Translations under genes and position numbers: made by a program | Notes under the pieces: model-generated | What the model was told of the DNA's origin: nothing | Databases searched by the model: none | Seen by the model: the letters and a program-made list of their open reading frames with translations, nothing else | Origin: Planctomycetaceae bacterium | GTDB taxonomy: Bacteria > Planctomycetota > Planctomycetia > Planctomycetales > Planctomycetaceae | Reading direction: 5' to 3' | Assembly (NCBI GenBank): GCA_003445035.1 | Contig: DLVV01000372.1 | Location: 1 to 19,297, forward strand | Length of the DNA stretch: 19,297 bases | In this document: one piece after another, positions 15,027-19,297 of the stretch | Position numbering within the stretch: position 1 is the stretch's first letter | Layout of the letters: every line of letters starts with the position of its first letter

Positions 15027-16520
15027 ATGAACACGCTTCGTGACTTCGAACTGAACCTGACCCGTCGACAATTGTTCGGCCGCGGGGCCCTGGGACTGGG
15101 TACCGCGGCGATGGCTCAATTGCTTGGGTCGGACCTGCAGGCCGCCGGTGCCGATGCGAAGTCCGGCCTGCATCACCCGGCCAGGGCCAAGCGGGTGATC
15201 TACCTGTTCATGAGCGGTGGCCCCAGTCACCACGACCTGTGGGACGACAAGCCGAAAATGAGAGAGATGTACGGGCAGCCGCTGCCCGAGCACATCCGCA
15301 ACGGCCAGCGGATCACCGGGATGACCGCCCGGCAGAAGACACTGCCGGTCTGTCCCAGCAAGTACAAGTTCACCAAACATGCCAACAACGACCGCGGTGT
15401 GTGGATCAGCGAACTGTTGCCTCACACGGCCACCGTCGCCAAGGAATTGTGCGTGGTGCACAGCACCTTTACCGAGGCGATCAATCACGATCCGGCGATC
15501 ACCTACATCCAGACCGGAAGCCAGATTCCGGGACGTCCGAGCCTCGGGGCGTGGTTGAGTTACGGGCTGGGCAGTATGAACGAGAACCTGCCCGGTTACG
15601 TGGTGATGCATGCCAAAACGAGCTTTGCTGAGCAGAGCCTGTTCAGCCGACTGTGGGGCACCGGGTTTCTGCCCTCCGATCACCAGGGCATCCTGCTTCG
15701 TAGCCAGGGCGACCCGGTGTTGTATCTCAGCAATCCGGCCGGGGTGGATCGCCAGGACCGGCGGGCTCAACTCGACACGCTGGCACTGCTCAATCGCGAA
15801 CAACACAGGCGTTTCGCCGATCCCGAGGTGTTGGCCCGGATCAAGCAGCACGAGATGGCCTATCGCATGCAGTCCTCGGTGCCGGAATTGATGGATCTCT
15901 CGCAGGAGTCCAAGGAGACGTTCGAATTGTACGGCGAGGCTGCTCGCCAGCCGGGGTCATTCGCGGCGTGCTGTCTGAACGCCCGGCGACTGGCCGAACG
16001 GGGGGTCCGCAACATCCAGGTGTTCCACCGCGGCTGGGATGCCCACGGCAGTTTGCCCCGCGAGCACGAGTCGCAGTGCCGGGACGTTGACCAGGGATGT
16101 GCCGCGTTGATCAAGGACCTGAAACGCCGGGGCATGCTCGACGAGACCCTGGTGGTCTGGGGTGGTGAGTTCGGGCGCACCTCGTACTGCCAGGGCGGGT
16201 TGTCGAAGACCAACTACGGTCGCGACCACCATCCGAGGTGCTTCACCGTCTGGATGGCCGGTGGTGGCATCAAGCCGGGGATCACCTACGGCCGGACCGA
16301 CGACTACGCGTACAACATCGCCGACCCGGACGGCGAGCCGATGGACCCGCAGCCCAACCGGGAGGAATGGACACCCGGTTCGATGCACATCCATGATCTG
16401 AACGCCACGATCCTGCACCTGGCCGGTATCGATCACAAGCGGTTGACGTATCGCTACCAGGGCCGGGACTTCCGGTTGACCGACGTGCACGGCCACGTGA
16501 TGACCGACCTGATTGCCTGA
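15027..16520 (+). CDS. DUF1501-B: Tat-exported DUF1501 family protein
   Basis: A 497-residue DUF1501 protein from ATG 15027. The N-terminus has the twin-arginine-like TRRQLFG (12-18) then GALGLGTAAMAQLLG. The standard signature SGGPSHHDLWDDKPKM (63-78) is intact, followed later by FHRGWDAHG, WGGEFGRTS, GRDHHPRCFTVWMAGGG and a C-terminal GRDFRLTDVHGHVMTDLIA. Longer in-frame starts at 14898 (inside PSD1-B) and 14997 exist. The 15027 start is preferred because the MNTLRDFELNLTRR opening is a usual one for this subfamily; neither site has a strong ribosome-binding site. The 71-base gap after PSD1-B holds no obvious promoter or terminator, so it is probably the last gene of the five-gene unit. It converges on the isochorismatase-like gene with only 16 bases between stops. 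Reaction unknown. Confidence 0.94.
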   Translation: MNTLRDFELNLTRRQLFGRGALGLGTAAMAQLLGSDLQAAGADAKSGLHHPARAKRVIYLFMSGGPSHHDLWDDKPKMREMYGQPLPEHIRNGQRITGMTARQKTLPVCPSKYKFTKHANNDRGVWISELLPHTATVAKELCVVHSTFTEAINHDPAITYIQTGSQIPGRPSLGAWLSYGLGSMNENLPGYVVMHAKTSFAEQSLFSRLWGTGFLPSDHQGILLRSQGDPVLYLSNPAGVDRQDRRAQLDTLALLNREQHRRFADPEVLARIKQHEMAYRMQSSVPELMDLSQESKETFELYGEAARQPGSFAACCLNARRLAERGVRNIQVFHRGWDAHGSLPREHESQCRDVDQGCAALIKDLKRRGMLDETLVVWGGEFGRTSYCQGGLSKTNYGRDHHPRCFTVWMAGGGIKPGITYGRTDDYAYNIADPDGEPMDPQPNREEWTPGSMHIHDLNATILHLAGIDHKRLTYRYQGRDFRLTDVHGHVMTDLIA

Positions 16521-16525
16521 GGTGT

Positions 16526-16555
16526 CGGCGGGCTGTTCAGCGACTGAGCCCGTCG
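16526..16555. terminator. Strong hairpin between convergent genes, possible bidirectional terminator
   Basis: CGGCGGGC (16526-16533) pairs with GCCCGTCG (16548-16555), eight pairs including one G-T. A three-base bulge follows, then an inner stem TCAG (16537-16540) pairs with CTGA (16544-16547) around a CGA loop. The hairpin spans the 3' gap of DUF1501-B and the stop codon of the opposing gene. There is no T-tract on either side, so it is not a classical intrinsic terminator; it may stop transcription in another way or protect mRNA 3' ends. Confidence 0.4.
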
Positions 16556-17247
16556 AGGTGCGCGACCACGTCGGTGACCGGGGTCACGTCACCCAGGTCG
16601 ATGTCGATGTCCAGCAGATTCACCTCGTGCATCAACTCGCATCGCTCTCCGATCGCCTCGCGAGGCACAATCACGCGAAAGCTGTCGACCGCGTCACGAC
16701 ACGTTGCATAAACGCAGTGGCTGGTGCTGATGCCGGTAACGATCAGCGTGTCGACCGACAGCGACGTCAGCATCTCGTGCAGGTTGGTGCCCTTGAAGGC
16801 TGACGCATATCGCTTGTAGACGATTTTCTCGTCGGGACGATGCTCGAGTCTTGAATCAAGTGCAAACAACTCGGCTGCGTCGCCCTCCGGGACGGTCCAC
16901 TGGAGCTTGCGGTTCTGCGGGCTGGGCGGGTCGGCGGGATCCCAGGCCAGGGAGGTGAAGAAGATGGGCAAGCCGGCTCGTCGGCTGCCTTCGAGGACCT
17001 GGCAGGTGCTCTCCATCACGCTGTCCAGGTTGCTGCCGATCTGGAGTTGGGGATCAAGCCAGTACCTGGCCATGTCGATGACGATCAAGGCCGGCCGCTC
17101 GCCCCAGCCGACTCGCGAGCCCCAGCCTCGTTGAAGATAATTCTCCTTCAATGCGGCCAGGTGGTCCCGCAACGGGCCTCTCAGTTCATCCGGGAGCCTC
17201 AGGTCCTCGGCGCCGAACGGCAGGCGGGGGGCATGGTCGGTGGTCAT
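16537..17247 (-). CDS. Isochorismatase-fold cysteine hydrolase (N-carbamoylsarcosine amidase-like)
   Basis: A 236-residue protein starting at ATG 17247, chosen because AAAGGA lies six bases upstream; the reading frame stays open to 17319 but without such a site. The cysteine hydrolase triad is visible: Asp58 in ALIVIDMARYW, Lys145 in IVYKRYASAF, and Cys178 in VTGISTSHCVYATCRDA, close to the Asp51/Lys144/Cys177 reported for N-carbamoylsarcosine amidase. VTGISTSHC contains the family's turn before the nucleophile. Members hydrolyse amides such as carbamoylsarcosine, nicotinamide, ureidoacrylate or maleamate, or the vinyl ether of isochorismate; the substrate here is not readable from sequence. 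An N-terminal extension of about 45 residues precedes the fold, as in carbamoylsarcosine-type members. No signal peptide, so probably cytoplasmic. The gene stands alone on the minus strand, convergent with DUF1501-B and divergent from the membrane protein gene. Confidence 0.88.
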   Translation of the reverse strand: MTTDHAPRLPFGAEDLRLPDELRGPLRDHLAALKENYLQRGWGSRVGWGERPALIVIDMARYWLDPQLQIGSNLDSVMESTCQVLEGSRRAGLPIFFTSLAWDPADPPSPQNRKLQWTVPEGDAAELFALDSRLEHRPDEKIVYKRYASAFKGTNLHEMLTSLSVDTLIVTGISTSHCVYATCRDAVDSFRVIVPREAIGERCELMHEVNLLDIDIDLGDVTPVTDVVAHLDGLSR

Positions 17248-17253
17248 CGGTGG

Positions 17254-17259
17254 TCCTTT
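17254..17259 (-). promoter_or_regulatory. Ribosome-binding site that sets the isochorismatase-like start
   Basis: On the minus strand AAAGGA (17259-17254) lies six bases before the ATG at 17247-17245. It argues for this start and against the longer frame beginning at 17319. Confidence 0.6.
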
Positions 17260-17349
17260 CGAGTCGTGATGTCCCGGCTGGAGAATGGGCAGTCGAAATT
17301 CTCGCACATCCGCCTCCACGGCTAAACGGACCCGACCGCTTCATCAAAA

Positions 17350-17376
17350 GGTATCGGTGATCGATTCTGGTATCAT
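17350..17376 (+). promoter_or_regulatory. Promoter-like element with direct repeat ahead of the membrane protein gene
   Basis: In the 172-base divergent gap (17248-17419), TGG-TATCAT (17368-17376) resembles an extended -10 element (TGn plus a 5-of-6 match to TATAAT), about 44 bases before the ATG at 17420. No -35 match precedes it. A direct repeat GGTATC occurs at 17350-17355 and 17369-17374, 19 bases apart, with the second copy overlapping the -10 element. This could be an operator or chance. The rest of the gap shows nothing recognisable. Confidence 0.3.
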
Positions 17377-17419
17377 GCTTCGGCCTGCTGGGATTCGGTG
17401 GGTTTAGCGAGGGAATGGG

Positions 17420-18022
17420 ATGAGCGAATCGGAGCACCCCCGAGACGAGACGGGGAAAGTCACAAACTCTCAGTCCTCGACTGAGACGGAGCGTGAGTCG
17501 TCTGTTGAGAACTCCTACGCGTGGTCGGTGGATTCGTTCCAGGAGCCGCCCAAGACGGTCCTCGCCAGGCGAACGACAGGTCGCGAGGTGCTTTGCGGCG
17601 GATTGCTGACCGGACTGGCTACGGGGCTGGCCTGGTCTTCGGTTGTTGAGCTGTTTTCCAGGGACCAGTCGTTCAGCGGCACCGAGTTTCTGACGTCCCT
17701 GGTCGTGCCGGGACTGGTCGCTGTGGTGGTCTGGAAGCTGTGGCGGACCGGGCCCGTTTTTGGGGTGATCGTGGCCTACCTGACGTTGCTTATCCCGTTG
17801 ATTGGAATAGGGATGGGTGGAGCCAATGTTCTGGAGGCGACCTTCGCCGGAGCGATTGCCGGGATTGTCTATGGTTCCCCATGGGCCATCTGGCGAGCGT
17901 TCAGGCGACCGGCGGATCACGGCGGATCGGCTGAATCGGTCCCCACTTTGCCTGGCTCCGACGAGCTCGAGCCGACGTCGGTGGGTTTTGAGATTGATGG
18001 TGGAGTTTCTCCGGATGAGTAA
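17420..18022 (+). CDS. Membrane protein of unknown function, four predicted helices
   Basis: I do not recognise a family for this 200-residue protein. The first 45 residues are polar and rich in Ser, Glu and Thr with no signal peptide. Four hydrophobic stretches follow at about 57-79, 90-108, 111-133 and 137-160, separated by very short loops. Arg/Lys residues around 50-55 and 161-163 suggest both ends lie in the cytoplasm. The last 40 residues are polar and acidic. GAGGG ends six bases before the ATG, a good ribosome-binding site. It is divergent from the isochorismatase-like gene and 41 bases ahead of the SDR gene, so read-through into that gene is possible. The small loops and Gly-rich helices would fit a small transporter subunit or stress-type membrane protein, but nothing in the sequence decides this. 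Confidence 0.8.
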   Translation: MSESEHPRDETGKVTNSQSSTETERESSVENSYAWSVDSFQEPPKTVLARRTTGREVLCGGLLTGLATGLAWSSVVELFSRDQSFSGTEFLTSLVVPGLVAVVVWKLWRTGPVFGVIVAYLTLLIPLIGIGMGGANVLEATFAGAIAGIVYGSPWAIWRAFRRPADHGGSAESVPTLPGSDELEPTSVGFEIDGGVSPDE

Positions 18023-18063
18023 TCCCGTCTCCTCTGGAGACGCCAACCTGTCGACAACACAAC

Positions 18064-18804
18064 ATGAGCACATCCGCACCACTGCAGGGCCAGGTCGCCA
18101 TCGTCACCGGAGGGGCCTCGGGTATCGGTCGAGCGGTTGGCGAATTGTTTGCCGAGTCGGGACTGGCCGGCCTGGCGGTGATCGACGTGGCCGAGTGTGA
18201 TCTGCCGGAGCTGGATGCGGAGGTCGTGACCGGGCAGTTCGATGTGGCCGATGCGGACGCGGTGAGGGGTTTCATTTCGGAGGTACACGATCGGTTCGGC
18301 CGCATTGACATCCTGGTCAATAACGCGGGGATCGCCCCGGTGGTCCCGTGGTCGGAGGTGACCGAAGAGAACTGGCAACGGGTTCTCGATGTCAATCTCA
18401 ATGGCGCGTTTCACTGCACCCGTGCCGCCTGGGACCACATGCGGGACCGGCAATACGGCCGCATCGTGAACATCTCGTCGGTCGGTGCGTTCCTGGGCAG
18501 CGTGAGTGCTCACCCCGCTTACGGAGTCAGCAAGGCGGGGTTGATTGCCCTGACAAAGTCACTGGCCAAGGAGGGTGCCGCCGACGGCATCCTGGTCAAC
18601 GCAATTGCTCCCGGGTCTATCGACACTCCGATGCTGGAGAGCTTCGGTCCTGAGGCGCGAGTGGAATATGCCGAGGCAGCCCTGTTGAAACGTCAGGCGT
18701 CTCCGAAGGAACTGGCCGAATCGGTCGTGTTCCTGGTGTCTCCGGCATCCAGTTACATCACCGGGGCCACCCTGCACGTCAACGGCGGGGCGCTGTTGGT
18801 TTGA
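18064..18804 (+). CDS. Short-chain dehydrogenase/reductase (classical SDR)
   Basis: A 246-residue classical SDR. The cofactor motif TGGASGIG is at 15-22, Asp61 in the FDV segment is the adenine-contact position, NNAG is at 86-89, and the catalytic set is Asn111, Ser139 (NISSVG), Tyr153 and Lys157 (YGVSK). The sequence NAIAPGSIDTPM and the closing YITGATLHVNGG are typical of FabG-like and sugar/polyol dehydrogenase SDRs. Asp41 ends the second strand (LAVIDV), which usually signals preference for NAD(H) over NADP(H). The stretch between Asp41 and Asp61 is shorter than in most FabG proteins. No clear ribosome-binding site precedes ATG 18064. The cupin starts 38 bases downstream and is probably in the same transcript. 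Oxidation of a sugar or hydroxy acid is more likely than fatty-acid synthesis, but the substrate is unknown. Confidence 0.92.
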   Translation: MSTSAPLQGQVAIVTGGASGIGRAVGELFAESGLAGLAVIDVAECDLPELDAEVVTGQFDVADADAVRGFISEVHDRFGRIDILVNNAGIAPVVPWSEVTEENWQRVLDVNLNGAFHCTRAAWDHMRDRQYGRIVNISSVGAFLGSVSAHPAYGVSKAGLIALTKSLAKEGAADGILVNAIAPGSIDTPMLESFGPEARVEYAEAALLKRQASPKELAESVVFLVSPASSYITGATLHVNGGALLV

Positions 18805-18831
18805 GCGGCCTCGTCACGTCACGTCTTTTCC

Positions 18832-18837
18832 AAGGAA
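18832..18837 (+). promoter_or_regulatory. Ribosome-binding site that sets the cupin start
   Basis: AAGGAA ends five bases before the ATG at 18843. The frame is open further upstream to 18801, but this site and the protein family's usual length favour 18843. Confidence 0.6.
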
Positions 18838-18842
18838 CGATA

Positions 18843-19241
18843 ATGCCCAATTACGAAAACTGTGTCATCGATCCCGGCCAATTTCCGATCTTTGAAGCGC
18901 TGGACGGGTCCCGCGAGGTCCAGGGGCTGATCTCGGCCGAGAGTTGCGATGCCCAGGATATGGCGGCCGGTTTGTGGTGGCTGCATCCCGGCGAAGAGTG
19001 CGACACCGATATTCACCCTGACGCGTCGGAGATCTACTACGTGGTCAGCGGCGAGGGGGTTTTGAGGCTCGGTGACGACCGGTATCCGGTTCGTAAGGGG
19101 ATGGTTGTCTACATTCCCCAGGGGGTCGAACACCAGACGTTCAACACCGGTGATGAGGACCTGTGTTACTTCTGGACGTTCGCGCCGCCTCCGAGTGGGC
19201 AGTCACTGGCCGAACGCCAGGGATGGAAACAGGTGGAGTAG
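18843..19241 (+). CDS. Small single-domain cupin protein
   Basis: A 132-residue cupin_2-type beta-barrel. Cupin motif 2 is complete: GMVVYIPQGVEHQTFN (86-101), giving metal ligand His97. Motif 1 is seen at TDIHPDASEIYYVVSGEG (55-72), with His58 and Glu63 in ligand positions, but the first His of the usual HxH is Asp56 instead. A metal site made of Asp/His/Glu/His is still possible. Single-domain cupins of this kind are often sugar or hydroxy-acid isomerases, dioxygenases or small-molecule sensors; nothing here tells which. It has no signal peptide. It lies 38 bases after the SDR gene on the same strand, so a shared pathway is likely. Its stop is five bases from the stop of the opposing gene at the right edge, and no terminator is visible between them. 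Confidence 0.9.
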   Translation: MPNYENCVIDPGQFPIFEALDGSREVQGLISAESCDAQDMAAGLWWLHPGEECDTDIHPDASEIYYVVSGEGVLRLGDDRYPVRKGMVVYIPQGVEHQTFNTGDEDLCYFWTFAPPPSGQSLAERQGWKQVE

Positions 19242-19246
19242 CCGGT

Positions 19247-19297
19247 TCAGGCGATCAGGTCCTCAATCACCTCGCCGCCGAACTGGCTCAGTTGCTT
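19247..19297 (-). CDS. C-terminal fragment of an unidentified minus-strand gene
   Basis: The minus strand from the right edge reads KQLSQFGGEVIEDLIA and then a TGA stop (19249-19247). The stop is placed five bases after the cupin stop, as expected for two convergent genes in such a tightly packed genome. The fragment is too short for a family assignment. The ending loosely resembles DUF1501 C-termini in this window (GHVMTDLIA, GHVVNELIG), but the residues before it do not match the usual sequence there. It could also be a chance open frame. Confidence 0.45.
   Translation of the reverse strand, partial: KQLSQFGGEVIEDLIA

Noticed and set aside
6211..16520. Repeated PSD1/DUF1501 genes considered as a recent tandem duplication
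   Set aside because: The two pairs differ greatly in length and sequence, and a HEAT gene lies between them; this is old paralogy, not a recent duplication.

Overview
The window looks like a chromosomal segment of a planctomycete (Planctomycetota). The base composition is visibly GC-rich, and it carries three DUF1501 proteins and two PSD1-type proteins (planctomycete cytochrome c domain + DUF1549 + DUF1553), families heavily expanded in Planctomycetota and some Verrucomicrobiota. No rRNA, tRNA, CRISPR array, transposase, integrase or phage gene was seen. Nearly the whole window is coding; the longest gap without a gene is 281 bases (4061-4341).

Layout. The left edge holds the first 18 codons of a secreted protein on the minus strand. 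It diverges from a lone DUF1501 protein (192-1748), which is followed by a TVP38/TMEM64-type membrane protein (1842-2531). Next is a convergent, secreted alpha/beta-hydrolase resembling PhoPQ-activated proteins (2582-4060, minus), divergent from a CocE/NonD (S15-type) acyl hydrolase (4342-6099).

The centrepiece (6211-16520) is a compact five-gene plus-strand cluster: PSD1-A, DUF1501-A, a secreted HEAT-repeat protein, PSD1-B, DUF1501-B. It amounts to two PSD1+DUF1501 pairs with a HEAT scaffold between them. Gaps are 7 and 1 bases at the first two junctions and 7 and 71 at the last two, with the starts chosen here. A TATAAT box lies just ahead of the first gene. The PSD1 proteins have Sec-type signals and CxxCH haem motifs, while the DUF1501 proteins have twin-arginine (Tat)-like N-termini. 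The simplest reading is a haem-containing extracytoplasmic complex whose parts are exported by different routes; its substrate cannot be read from the sequence.

Right of this are a convergent isochorismatase-fold cysteine hydrolase (16537-17247, minus), a four-helix membrane protein of unknown function (17420-18022), an SDR dehydrogenase (18064-18804) and a small cupin (18843-19241), the last two probably co-transcribed. The window ends with the last 16 codons of another minus-strand gene.

The most notable points are the paired PSD1/DUF1501 modules around a HEAT protein, an extra beta-rich module nested in PSD1-A but missing from PSD1-B, changed active-site-region residues in DUF1501-A, a four-cysteine insertion in the first DUF1501 protein, and a strong hairpin between convergent genes at 16526-16555. 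I found nothing that proves a wholly new system. The five-gene cluster is the best candidate for something not functionally described.
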